64,000 nucleotides of DNA. It comes from Catellatospora paridis. GTDB taxonomy: Bacteria > Actinomycetota > Actinomycetes > Mycobacteriales > Micromonosporaceae. The notes below the pieces were generated by a model. That model saw only the letters and a program-made list of their open reading frames with translations. It searched no databases and had not been told where the DNA came from. A program made the translations under genes and the position numbers. The stretch's first letter is position 1. Each line of letters opens with the position of its first letter. Positions 44,158-51,928 of this stretch are shown one piece after another. The stretch is taken from the NCBI RefSeq assembly GCF_009720365.1, contig NZ_ML769312.1:682001-746000 (forward strand). Direction: 5' to 3'.

Positions 44158-45204
44158 ATGCGCTACCGCGCCCTAGGCCGCACCGGCATCGAAGTCAGCA
44201 CCTACTGCCTCGGCACCATGATGCTCGGCAACGTCGGCAACCCCGACCACGACGACTGCGCCCGCATCATCCACCACGCCCTCGACCACGGCATAAACTT
44301 CATCGACACCGCCGACATGTACTCCGCCGGCGAATCCGAGACCATCGTCGGCAAAGCCCTGCACAGCCGCCGCGACGACGTCATCCTCGCCACCAAAGTG
44401 CACTTCCCGATGGGCGAAGGCCGCAACCGCGGCGGCAACAGCCGCCGCTGGATCCTCACCGCCGTCGAAGACAGCCTCCGCCGCCTGAACACCGACCACA
44501 TCGACCTCTACCAGATCCACCGACCCGACCACACCACCGACATCGAGGAAACCCTCGCCACCCTCGACGACCTCGTCCGAGCCGGAAAGATCCGCACCTA
44601 CGGCTGCTCCACCTTCCCCGCCGAGGAACTCGTCGAAGCCCACCACGCAGCACAACGCCGCGCCGTCAGCCGCTTCCGCACCGAACAACCCCCATACTCC
44701 CTGCTCGCCCGCGGCATCGAAGCCGACATCCTGCCCGTCGCCCAGCGCTACGGCATGGGTGTACTCGTCTGGAGCCCACTCGCCTCCGGCTTCCTGTCCG
44801 GCCACATCAACCGCGCCACCGTGGACCTCACCACCGGCCGCGCCGCACTCACCCCGCACCGCTTCGACCCGGCCATCCCCGCCAACGCCGCCAAATACGA
44901 CGCCCTCGAACAGCTCACCGCGCTCGCCGCCGAGATCGGCTGCACCCTGCCCGAACTCGCCGTCGCGTTCACCCAGGCCCACCCCGCCGTCACCGCGACC
45001 ATCATCGGCCCGCGCACCATGGCCCACCTGGACACGGCGCTCAAGGGAGCGGAGCTGGCCCTGGACGACGCCACACTGGACCGCATCGACGAGATCGTCC
45101 CGCCCGGTGTGAACCTCTACCGCCCCGACGGCGCCTGGCGCCCACCGGCCCTGACCGACACCACGCTGCGCCGCCGACCGCAGGCTGACCGCGCCGCCGC
45201 CTGA
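44158..45204 (+). CDS. Aldo/keto reductase
   Basis: 348 aa TIM-barrel oxidoreductase. Catalytic tetrad Asp50, Tyr55, Lys80, His121 (NFIDTADMYS, LATKVHF, LYQIHRPD), NADPH loop near TIIGPRTMAHLDTAL. Resembles the YghZ/Kvbeta-like group. GGGAGAAGC precedes the ATG. It reduces aldehydes or ketones; control by a MerR-type promoter suggests stress or reactive-aldehyde response. Terminator follows at 45230. Confidence 0.95.
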   Translation: MRYRALGRTGIEVSTYCLGTMMLGNVGNPDHDDCARIIHHALDHGINFIDTADMYSAGESETIVGKALHSRRDDVILATKVHFPMGEGRNRGGNSRRWILTAVEDSLRRLNTDHIDLYQIHRPDHTTDIEETLATLDDLVRAGKIRTYGCSTFPAEELVEAHHAAQRRAVSRFRTEQPPYSLLARGIEADILPVAQRYGMGVLVWSPLASGFLSGHINRATVDLTTGRAALTPHRFDPAIPANAAKYDALEQLTALAAEIGCTLPELAVAFTQAHPAVTATIIGPRTMAHLDTALKGAELALDDATLDRIDEIVPPGVNLYRPDGAWRPPALTDTTLRRRPQADRAAA

Positions 45205-45229
45205 CATCGACGGACATAAGATCATTACG

Positions 45230-45262
45230 GGCCGGGGGAGAGGCGTCGTCACTCCCTCGGCC
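45230..45262 (+). terminator. Hairpin terminator after aldo/keto reductase
   Basis: GGCCGGGGGAG (45230-45240) pairs with CTCCCTCGGCC (45252-45262) at 10 of 11 positions. Confidence 0.6.
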
Positions 45263-45325
45263 TGTGGCCCGCTCCACACCCGCCGGGACCACTCACGCAA
45301 GCGGCCGCTGGCAGGATGAGCGCCC

Positions 45326-45877
45326 ATGACCCCATCCGATGTGTACGAGGAACGCTACGGACCGAACCCGAAGACGATCCTCGTCATCGCCGGCAGCTTG
45401 CTGTTCACCGCCGCCATGCTGCTGCTGCCGCTCGACGCGCTCACCCGCATCCTCGGCCTGGCCCTGTTCGGCGTCGGCGGCGTCATCATGGCGATCGGCA
45501 CGTTCAGCCGCAAGGTCGCCCTGCGCGTCGACGACACCGGTATCACCCTCGGCGGCTCGCCGCTGCGGCACGCCGCCACCACCGTCCACGTGCCCTGGGC
45601 CGAGGTGCAGGCGGTGGTCCTGTGGCGCCAGAAAACGGCGCACAACCTGCCCTGGATCGGCGTGCTGCGGCCACACGACGCGCCGCCCATGCGAGGCACG
45701 CCCACCGGACCGGCCGGAAAACTGATGGCCGGTTTCGGGTACGCCGTCTCCGGCGCGCCCGACCCACGCCTGATCGCCGCCGGCCGTGCCATCAACGGCT
45801 GGCGGCTGGACCTCGACCGGCTCGCCGCCGCCATACATCACCACGCACCCGGTGTGGAGGTCCGCGACCTGAGATGA
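45326..45877 (+). CDS. Membrane protein, two helices with cytoplasmic domain
   Basis: 183 aa. Two N-terminal helices (LVIAGSLLFTAAMLLLPL, LGLALFGVGGVIMAIGTF), then a PH-like beta-rich domain (KVALRVDDTGITLGGSPL, VPWAEVQAVVLWRQ) and a helical end. Likely a bacterial PH-type membrane protein by pattern; no named family is certain. Confidence 0.75.
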   Translation: MTPSDVYEERYGPNPKTILVIAGSLLFTAAMLLLPLDALTRILGLALFGVGGVIMAIGTFSRKVALRVDDTGITLGGSPLRHAATTVHVPWAEVQAVVLWRQKTAHNLPWIGVLRPHDAPPMRGTPTGPAGKLMAGFGYAVSGAPDPRLIAAGRAINGWRLDLDRLAAAIHHHAPGVEVRDLR

Positions 45878-45944
45878 CCTGTCGCATATGACAAACGTGG
45901 TTACTCAGACATAGGGGACGGTCGGATCACTCGTTAGCGTGGCG

Positions 45945-45974
45945 CTCAGAGCGTTTTCGCAGGTCAGGGGCACT
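45945..45974 (+). repeat. 30-bp direct repeat, left copy
   Basis: CTCAGAGCGTTTTCGCAGG followed by TCAGGGGCACT. Matches 46495-46524 at 27 of 30 positions, exactly 550 bp apart, with the GNAT gene between them. Confidence 0.7.
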
Positions 45975-46039
45975 ATGTGAGTGAGGTGAGCGGCAAAATC
46001 GATGGGATCTCGGGCCGACGGGCCATATCGTGCGCACCC

Positions 46040-46444
46040 ATGACCATCACCTACATCTGGCGCGGTGACTTCGACAGCGCCGAGGTCGAGCAACTGCACG
46101 CCGCCGGGTTCGACCGGGAACCGTCCGGCTACGACTGGTGGGCTCAGGTCACCGGGCACAGTCTCGGCTGGGTCAACGCCCGCGACGGCGAACGCCTCGT
46201 CGGCTGGGTCAACGTCGCCTGGGACGGATCCGGGCACGCGTTCGTGCTGGACACCGTCGTGGCGGTCGACGCGCGCCGCAGCGGTGTCGGCACCGGACTG
46301 ATCGCAGAGGCGGCCAGGCAGGCCGGGGCGGCCGGCTGTGAGTGGCTGCACGTCGACTTCGAGGAGCACCTGCGCGGCTTCTACTTCGAAACGTGCGGCT
46401 TCCGACCCACCGACGCCGGCCTCATCGCCCTCCCGGCCGCGTGA
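46040..46444 (+). CDS. GNAT N-acetyltransferase, short form
   Basis: 134 aa. VLDTVVAVDARRSGVGTGLIAEAARQAGAAGCEWLHVDFEEHLRGFYFETCGFRPTDAG holds the acetyl-CoA loop and the C-terminal FY...CGF motif. TATCGT lies 8 nt before the ATG. Flanked by direct repeats (see 45945 and 46495), so it may have been inserted as a unit. Substrate unknown. Confidence 0.88.
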   Translation: MTITYIWRGDFDSAEVEQLHAAGFDREPSGYDWWAQVTGHSLGWVNARDGERLVGWVNVAWDGSGHAFVLDTVVAVDARRSGVGTGLIAEAARQAGAAGCEWLHVDFEEHLRGFYFETCGFRPTDAGLIALPAA

Positions 46445-46494
46445 GCGCCATGGGCCCGACATGGGCAGCGGCCCACCCGGCCCGTCACGGGCGT

Positions 46495-46524
46495 CTCAGG
46501 GCGTTTTCCCAGGTCAGGGGCTCT
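46495..46524 (+). repeat. 30-bp direct repeat, right copy
   Basis: CTCAGGGCGTTTTCCCAGG followed by TCAGGGGCTCT, same orientation as the left copy. Confidence 0.7.
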
Positions 46525-47031
46525 TTCTAGCCGCTCAGGCGGCACTTTTGACGGCGATCGGCCATCAAGATCACAAAATTTGCGCCGGAAGCCCGGGGGC
46601 GAGGGTGATCACCAGCGCGGCAACGTCGGTTTCGCAGCGTCCGATCCGGTCCCGCTGGGCCACTAGTTGATCAACGCTGCGTTTCGACCGTTCCGGAGCT
46701 CCGTCGGAGCGCGATCCGTCGTTCAATCAGGCACCTAACATAACAGTCATTATGGTGTATCGCGTTTATGAGCCAGACTCTCGTCACAGACCCGTTTTCT
46801 CATTAACGAATTACCGATATTTGTAATCCCGTAATGAGCCGACAGTGGATCCCCACTCAGCATGCTTCAGGGACCACTACCGCGTTGCTGTTCGCCGCTA
46901 CCCCACCCGCGCCTGAACGTCGACGCGCCGTCATCGGCGGATCCGGACGCCGCCGCAGTCCAAGCGATTGCTCAGCCGAGATCTCTCGTTTCAGAGTCAT
47001 CGCTGGATCTCGCGGTTGATAGTCTGCGGCG
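46525..47031. other. Gene-free, AT-richer stretch with nested inverted repeats
   Basis: No convincing gene in ~500 bp. Bases ~46730-46840 are clearly AT-richer than the rest of the window. They hold CATAA-CAGTCA-TTATG (near 46738-46753) and a nested dyad, CTCATTA (46799-46805) pairing with TAATGAG (46832-46838), with ATTAC/GTAAT inside. Could be a foreign promoter or operator region, or a remnant. Confidence 0.5.
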
Positions 47032-47076
47032 GTGCCGATCGTCATCCGCCTCGCTACCGCGTCCGATATGCCATGA
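47032..47076 (+). CDS. 14-codon ORF coupled to NUDIX gene
   Basis: VPIVIRLATASDMP then stop. GTG lies 6 nt after TAGTCT (47020-47025). Its stop overlaps the NUDIX start (ATGA). The sequence resembles the first residues of GNAT proteins (IRLATxSDMP). It may be a leader cistron or the remnant of an acetyltransferase. Confidence 0.4.
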   Translation: MPIVIRLATASDMP

Positions 47077-47579
47077 CGCCAAACCTGCGCCGTGCCGTCC
47101 GCGCGATCATCCTTGATGAGGACGACCGCATCCTGCTCTGCCGGTTCGACTTTCCTCACCCGGCGGTACCAGAGCAAGCGAAGGCCGTTTGGGCGGCGCC
47201 AGGCGGCGGCATCGAACCCGGTGAGGACCCGCTGACGGCTCTGCGCCGTGAACTGCGTGAGGAGACCGGTCTGGCGATCACCGCCGATCCACCGCACATC
47301 TGGCACCAGGAAATCTCGGCCGCCGACCATCCGCGGGGCTCCGGCGGCATCATCAACGACTACTTCCTCATCCGCGCGAACAACTTCCAGCCCCGCGGCG
47401 AGCTGACAGACGACCAACTCGCTGCAGAGGAGAACCTGGCCGCGTTCCGCTGGTGGCAGCTCTCGGAGATCGCTGGCTATACGGGATCTGAGCTGTTCTC
47501 GCCCCGCGACCTCACTACACCCTTAACATCGCTGCTCACAGCGGGAACTCCGGACCGGCCGGTCCAACTCGGCCTCTAG
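47073..47579 (+). CDS. NUDIX hydrolase
   Basis: 168 aa with a perfect NUDIX box at residues 45-67 (G45, Glu51, R59-E60, E63-E64, G66). Second half has NDYFLIRANNF and a conserved FRWWQLSEI end. Probably hydrolyses a nucleotide diphosphate derivative. No strong ribosome-binding site; translation is probably coupled to the 14-codon ORF. Codon use is somewhat less GC-biased than neighbours. Confidence 0.93.
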   Translation: MTPNLRRAVRAIILDEDDRILLCRFDFPHPAVPEQAKAVWAAPGGGIEPGEDPLTALRRELREETGLAITADPPHIWHQEISAADHPRGSGGIINDYFLIRANNFQPRGELTDDQLAAEENLAAFRWWQLSEIAGYTGSELFSPRDLTTPLTSLLTAGTPDRPVQLGL

Positions 47580-47723
47580 AAGTTCCAGGTGTGCGGTCAC
47601 CCGTACCTGTGATCAACCCATCGCCACGTGCGGGACGCCGTCACCGCGGCGAGGGCGACTCGGCCACATTCTGTGTCAGATCATCTGCCCGGACACCGGC
47701 CGCGGCGGCCCTCCTGGACGGTG

Positions 47724-48701
47724 TCAGAGGACGGCGAGCGCCTTGGCGATGTTCCACTCCGCCAGGTCCAACATCCACTGACGGTCGGGGAAGTCGGTGC
47801 CGGCGATCCGCAGTGGACCCTCGATCAGGGACAGCACCTGCGCGTACCGGTACAGCTCGCACCGGTGCGGGTCGAGGTCGACGGGGCGCAGCAGCGGGTA
47901 CGCGTCGCCGAAGCGCAGGTGCAGGAAGGCGTGCTCCCATTCGACGTCGAAGTGCGTCAGGCCCTCGATGTCGATCAGGACGGGTTCACCGTCGGGTGTG
48001 ACGAGCACATGATCCGGCCCGAGTTCGCCGTGGACCAGTCCGTACGTCTCGCGGGCCGTGACCGCGCCGCGAAGGCGGCGTACGTGCGCGGCGATCCGGT
48101 CGTGTGCGTCCGCGATCCGGTCGTCGTGTCCGGCCGCGTCGTGGAGGTGGCCCAGCGCGCGGTCCACGATGACGTCCTCGGCGCGCCGTTGCGGTGACGC
48201 CTCGCCACGGTCGACGGCGGCGAGTTTGCCGTACCGCGAGCCGATGCTGGTGTGCATCCGACGTAGGGCGTCGCCCAGCGCGGCCAGTGGTGCGGCTGCT
48301 GCGGTCGGGTCGCGTTCCATCAGCTGTTCGAGGGTCACCGTTCCGGCGTCCTCGGTGAGCGCGATGTCGGCGTCGACGTGGCGTCCGTCGCGGTCGAGCA
48401 TCAGCAGCCGCGGAACCCGCACCCCGGCCGCGGTCAGGGCCGTGTGGCTGACGGCGAACAGTTCGGCGCCGGACGCGTCGGTGAACGGGTCGTCGGGCAC
48501 GGTCGGCGACGGTGGCCAGTAGTTCTCGCCGGGAGCCCACACGTAGGCGATCGTGGTCGTCTGGTCGTCCAGGCGCAGCCGGTAGACGCCCTTCTTGGTG
48601 CCGCCGGTCAGCCGGTCGAGTGCGACGAGCCGGCGATCGGTGCCGAACTGGTCTGTCACCAGATCGTGGAAGTCGTCCGGCTGCAGGAAGGCCCTGTTCA
48701 T
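47724..48701 (-). CDS. Phosphotransferase-fold protein with altered catalytic loop
   Basis: 325 aa APH/ChoK fold. The loop expected as HGDxxxxN is LVHGELGPDHVLV, so Asp is Glu and Asn is His, while DIEG (DxD-like) remains. AAAGGCG upstream of the ATG. Either a group with a modified active site or a pseudokinase. Substrate unknown. Confidence 0.85.
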   Translation of the reverse strand: MNRAFLQPDDFHDLVTDQFGTDRRLVALDRLTGGTKKGVYRLRLDDQTTTIAYVWAPGENYWPPSPTVPDDPFTDASGAELFAVSHTALTAAGVRVPRLLMLDRDGRHVDADIALTEDAGTVTLEQLMERDPTAAAAPLAALGDALRRMHTSIGSRYGKLAAVDRGEASPQRRAEDVIVDRALGHLHDAAGHDDRIADAHDRIAAHVRRLRGAVTARETYGLVHGELGPDHVLVTPDGEPVLIDIEGLTHFDVEWEHAFLHLRFGDAYPLLRPVDLDPHRCELYRYAQVLSLIEGPLRIAGTDFPDRQWMLDLAEWNIAKALAVL

Positions 48702-48817
48702 GATCGCCTTTCGTCGGGTGGGATCCGCCATGGTGCCCGGACCGGTGGTGCCTGGCAAGCGGGTTCGGTCATGGCGGCGTGTGGATAACCCCGTGCGAGG
48801 TCGCGTACGGTCGGCCG

Positions 48818-48961
48818 GTGGTCGATCAGGATGGCTACTTCGGAGAGTCGGTCGCGCAGCGGTACGACGACTCGTCGTCGGACATGTTCGGGACCGGTCC
48901 CGTCGGGCTCCCCCATCACGCCGGCGGCCGCGGCGTATGCCGTCGCGATCGAGTCCGCTGA
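48818..48961 (+). pseudogene. N-terminal remnant of a SAM-dependent methyltransferase
   Basis: VVDQDGYFGESVAQRYDDS and SSDMFG resemble the opening of actinobacterial class I methyltransferases. GTG lies 6 nt after TACGGT, an apparently intact leaderless promoter. After ~25 residues the resemblance ends and the frame stops at 48961, so the SAM-binding core is absent. The rest of 48702-49098 shows no gene. Confidence 0.5.
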
Positions 48962-49098
48962 CCTCTTGCGGGCAACATCGGGCCGACACGGACCGGAAGT
49001 CCTCGGCGAACACACTGTGTGCCTATAGCGTCACTTTCCGTCGGGAAGCTGGCCGGGTACTGCGGGTGTTCCGCGGTCATCACCAACGGGGGTTCAAC

Positions 49099-49617
49099 AT
49101 GTCCGTATCCAGTATCGCGCGATGGGCCGTCGCGGCCGTCGCGGTCGCGGCAGGGGCGCTGGCCGGGTCGGCAGCGGCAGCCGCGGCGCCGGTCACGCCG
49201 CCTGCCGGGCCGCCGAGCAGGTTCGAGGTGCCGCTGACCGGGCAGGCCACCTTCGCCGACCTGGGCACGCTCACCTTCACCGGCAAGGTCCACATCGCCG
49301 TGCCGCCCAACCCGGTCAACCCGCAGGGCCTGCGGATCATCCACACCCGGCTGATCGACGGGCTCGGCACCGGGACCGGGGTGTCCTGCGAGGCCCGTGG
49401 CAGCCAGCACTTCCGGCTCGCGTCGGAGAGCACGCTGGAGTTCACCGGCACCTACAACATGGTGCCGCCGAACCCGATCCAGCCCGGCGACCCGGCCGAG
49501 GCGTGCTGGGGCAAGCGGCTGAACGTGGCGTTCACCGTCAGCCTGGACGACGCGGGCAACGTGGTCGGGCAGCCGACGGCGACGGCCGTGGACCCGGTCG
49601 AGGATCCGCAGCCCTGA
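49099..49617 (+). CDS. Secreted protein of unknown function
   Basis: 172 aa. Signal peptide (SIARWAVAAVAVAAGALAGSAAAAAA, cleavage near residue 30), then a beta-rich domain (FEVPLTGQATFADLGTLTFTGKVHIAVPP) with two cysteines (SCEARG, ACWGK). No lipobox. Terminator at 49631. Family not recognised. Confidence 0.8.
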   Translation: MSVSSIARWAVAAVAVAAGALAGSAAAAAAPVTPPAGPPSRFEVPLTGQATFADLGTLTFTGKVHIAVPPNPVNPQGLRIIHTRLIDGLGTGTGVSCEARGSQHFRLASESTLEFTGTYNMVPPNPIQPGDPAEACWGKRLNVAFTVSLDDAGNVVGQPTATAVDPVEDPQP

Positions 49618-49630
49618 GCTGGTCGGTCTC

Positions 49631-49665
49631 GTGGGGCTGTACGGGTTCGACCCGTACAGCCCCAC
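49631..49665 (+). terminator. 15-bp hairpin terminator
   Basis: GTGGGGCTGTACGGG and CCCGTACAGCCCCAC pair perfectly around loop TTCGA. Confidence 0.8.
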
Positions 49666-49702
49666 AGTCTTGTGAAGGCGTGGCGTGCGGCAGAATCGTC
49701 TG

Positions 49703-50476
49703 ATGATCAACCCGTATCAGCAGGCCGGTCACCGGGTACGCGTCGACTGGGGTCCGCGGGGCGCCGACGCGGTGGCCGCGGGAGCCGCGGTCGTGGCGGT
49801 GGTGGACGTGCTGTCGTTCACCACCGCACTGACCGTCGCGGCGGACCTGGGCATCGAGGTGTTGCCCTACCGGTGGCGGGACGCGAGCGCGTTCGAGTAC
49901 GCCCGCCGCCACGATGCGCTGCTGGCGGTGGGCCGTTCCGAGGTGGACGCCCGGCATCCGGTGAGCCTGTCGCCGGTGACGATCCGGTCGGCGGTCGGGG
50001 TGCGGCGGCTGGTGCTGCCGTCGCCGAACGGGTCGACGATCGCGCTGGGCCTGGCCGAGTCGGGTGCGACGGTGGTCGGGGTGTCGCTGCGCAACGCCGC
50101 GGCGGCCGCGTCCTGGACGGCTGCCCGGCTGGCGGGTGACCCGGATGCGGTGGTGGCCGTGGTCGCGGGTGGTGAGCGGTGGCGGGCCGACGATTCGCTG
50201 CGCCCGGCGGTGGAGGACCTGTGGGGCGTGGGGGCGTTCGTCGACGCCCTGGACCGGCACGGGTTCGGGTCGCTGTCACCGGAGGCGGAGGTCGCCGCGG
50301 CGGCATACCTGCGGGTGGCGGGGCGGTTTCCGCAGGTGCTGCAGGACTGTGCGAGCGGCCGGGAGCTGACCGGCTACGGGTATCCGCAGGATGTGGCGAT
50401 CGCGGCCGAGGTGGGGGTGAGCCGGGTGGCGCCGGTCCTGGAGGGTGTGCGTTTCCGGGCTCATGCGGTGGGGTGA
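49703..50476 (+). CDS. 2-phosphosulfolactate phosphatase (ComB)-like protein
   Basis: 257 aa. VVAVVDVLSFTTALTVAADLG, VLPSPNGSTIALGLAESGATVVGVSLRNAAAAASW and a conserved GGERWRADDSLRPAVEDL loop are typical of the ComB fold. ComB serves coenzyme M synthesis in archaea, a pathway not expected in actinobacteria, so the real substrate is probably another phosphorylated acid. A GTG six codons upstream is an alternative start. Confidence 0.8.
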   Translation: MINPYQQAGHRVRVDWGPRGADAVAAGAAVVAVVDVLSFTTALTVAADLGIEVLPYRWRDASAFEYARRHDALLAVGRSEVDARHPVSLSPVTIRSAVGVRRLVLPSPNGSTIALGLAESGATVVGVSLRNAAAAASWTAARLAGDPDAVVAVVAGGERWRADDSLRPAVEDLWGVGAFVDALDRHGFGSLSPEAEVAAAAYLRVAGRFPQVLQDCASGRELTGYGYPQDVAIAAEVGVSRVAPVLEGVRFRAHAVG

Positions 50477-50503
50477 GCCGCCGGTGGCGGGGCTGGCACC
50501 GCA

Positions 50504-50535
50504 CGGTGCTGTCGACCGGTTCATCGACAGCACCG
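50504..50535. terminator. 12-bp hairpin between convergent genes
   Basis: CGGTGCTGTCGA (50504-50515) and TCGACAGCACCG (50524-50535). Confidence 0.65.
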
Positions 50536-50545
50536 GTGTCGTGGG

Positions 50546-51265
50546 TCAGCTGAGGTCGCAGGCGTTGAGGGACTTGTCGTACCCGGCGAAGAACGCGTCG
50601 GTGCGCTGGGCGACGGTGCCGTGGGATTCGGGGGCGAACCAGGGCTGGCCTTCGGGGTCGCCGACGGAGAGCAGGCCGCGGCGGAACTCCTGGAGGTCGC
50701 CGTCGGCGAGCCGGAGCTGGTCGCTGCGGACGGAGTCGCCGAGGTAGGCCCCGGCCATGCAGTCGGCCTGGAGTTCGTGGTCGATGCCGTACCGGTGTTC
50801 GATGCCGAGGCGGGCCTGGACGGCGTGGGCGTATTCGTGGCCGAGCAGGTAGTAGACGAACGCGTCGCCGATCTTGCGGAAGGCGGCGACGGCCCAGTCG
50901 GCGTCGTAGGCGATGAAGTCGCCGGCCGGGCAGTAGACGGCGTTGTCGGCGGGGATGGGTTCGCGGCCGCAGGCGAGGTCGCCGCTGTCGCGGTACGGGG
51001 TGACGGTGCGGACGGGGGTGAAGCCGACGCCGGAGGCTTTGAACACGCCCGACCAGTAGGTCTCGGCCTGGATCACGGCGCCTTCGGCGTCGTCGCGGAA
51101 CTCATCGACGGTCATGGCGCCGTCGGATTCGCGGGCGGTGGTGGGTGCGCTGCCGGGCTGGGGTGCGCTGTCGTCGGGGGTGGCGGGTTCGGGTAGGGCG
51201 CCGCAGCCGAGGGTGAGCACGGCGGCGGCGATGAGCGCGATGGTCCAGCGGGGGCGGGCGGGCAT
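50546..51265 (-). CDS. Neutral zinc metallopeptidase lipoprotein (YpfJ-like)
   Basis: 239 aa. Lipobox LTLGC with lipidated Cys21 after a hydrophobic signal. Catalytic domain with YLLGHEYAHAVQARLGI (HExxH) and downstream ELQADCMAGAYLGD (third ligand Glu). AVYCPAGDFIAYDADW precedes it, as in PF04228. Probably anchored outside the cell; biological role unsettled. Confidence 0.9.
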   Translation of the reverse strand: MPARPRWTIALIAAAVLTLGCGALPEPATPDDSAPQPGSAPTTARESDGAMTVDEFRDDAEGAVIQAETYWSGVFKASGVGFTPVRTVTPYRDSGDLACGREPIPADNAVYCPAGDFIAYDADWAVAAFRKIGDAFVYYLLGHEYAHAVQARLGIEHRYGIDHELQADCMAGAYLGDSVRSDQLRLADGDLQEFRRGLLSVGDPEGQPWFAPESHGTVAQRTDAFFAGYDKSLNACDLS

Positions 51266-51373
51266 CTGCTCGGTCCTTTCGCGGGGTGTCTTCTGTTGTA
51301 CCCGATGCCCACTCGGGGTCCAGATCTGTCGATCGGGGCGCGGTGAGATGTGCCGCTGCCCTACGCTCGCGGC

Positions 51374-51928
51374 GTGAAGGGGTTCGCGCGGCGGGAGTTC
51401 CAGCTGATGCTGCTGCGGCGCATGTTCGACTTCCAGCCGGAGCTGGTGGAGGCGGCGTGCGCGGAGCTGTCGGTCTCGCATGCGCAGTACATGGGGGCGC
51501 ACAACCGGTGGCAGACGATGCTGCGGTCGAGGTCTGCGCCGAAGGGCCTGGTGTTGTACGAGGCGGTGCTGGGTCCGGCCGATGAGCGGCGGGAGGTGCC
51601 GTACGGCGATGCGGTGTTGACGGCGCATCTGTGGCGGCTGCCGGGGTTGTGGCCGGAGCTGCGCTGGGAGGCGCTGGTGGGCACGGAGGATTTCGTGCTG
51701 CACGGGTGGCTGGTGCGGGCGGCGGACTCCCCTGTGCCGGAGCTGGGTGCGGTGCAGGGGTTGGCGCCGTGGTCGTGTGTGGTGGGTGATGTGCTGGCCA
51801 GGTTCCCGGGGGCGCGGCAGCGTGATCCGCAGGTGCCGGCGCGGTGGGGGGTTGATGTGCCGGGGCCGGGCGGTGTGCCGTACCGGCTGATGTTCGTGCA
51901 CGGCCTGTTGCAACAGGTGGCGCGTTAG
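51374..51928 (+). CDS. Protein of unknown function
   Basis: 184 aa. Begins VKGFARREFQLMLLRRMFDFQPELVEAACAELSVSHAQY, mainly helical, then a beta-rich end. GTG 6 nt after TACGCT (leaderless). Its 3' end overlaps the MOSC gene by 4 bp in convergent orientation. No recognised motif. Confidence 0.72.
   Translation: MKGFARREFQLMLLRRMFDFQPELVEAACAELSVSHAQYMGAHNRWQTMLRSRSAPKGLVLYEAVLGPADERREVPYGDAVLTAHLWRLPGLWPELRWEALVGTEDFVLHGWLVRAADSPVPELGAVQGLAPWSCVVGDVLARFPGARQRDPQVPARWGVDVPGPGGVPYRLMFVHGLLQQVAR

Noticed and set aside
46834-47019. Small plus-strand frame in the gene-free patch
   Set aside because: No ribosome-binding site, no family resemblance, and it runs into the promoter of the next ORF.
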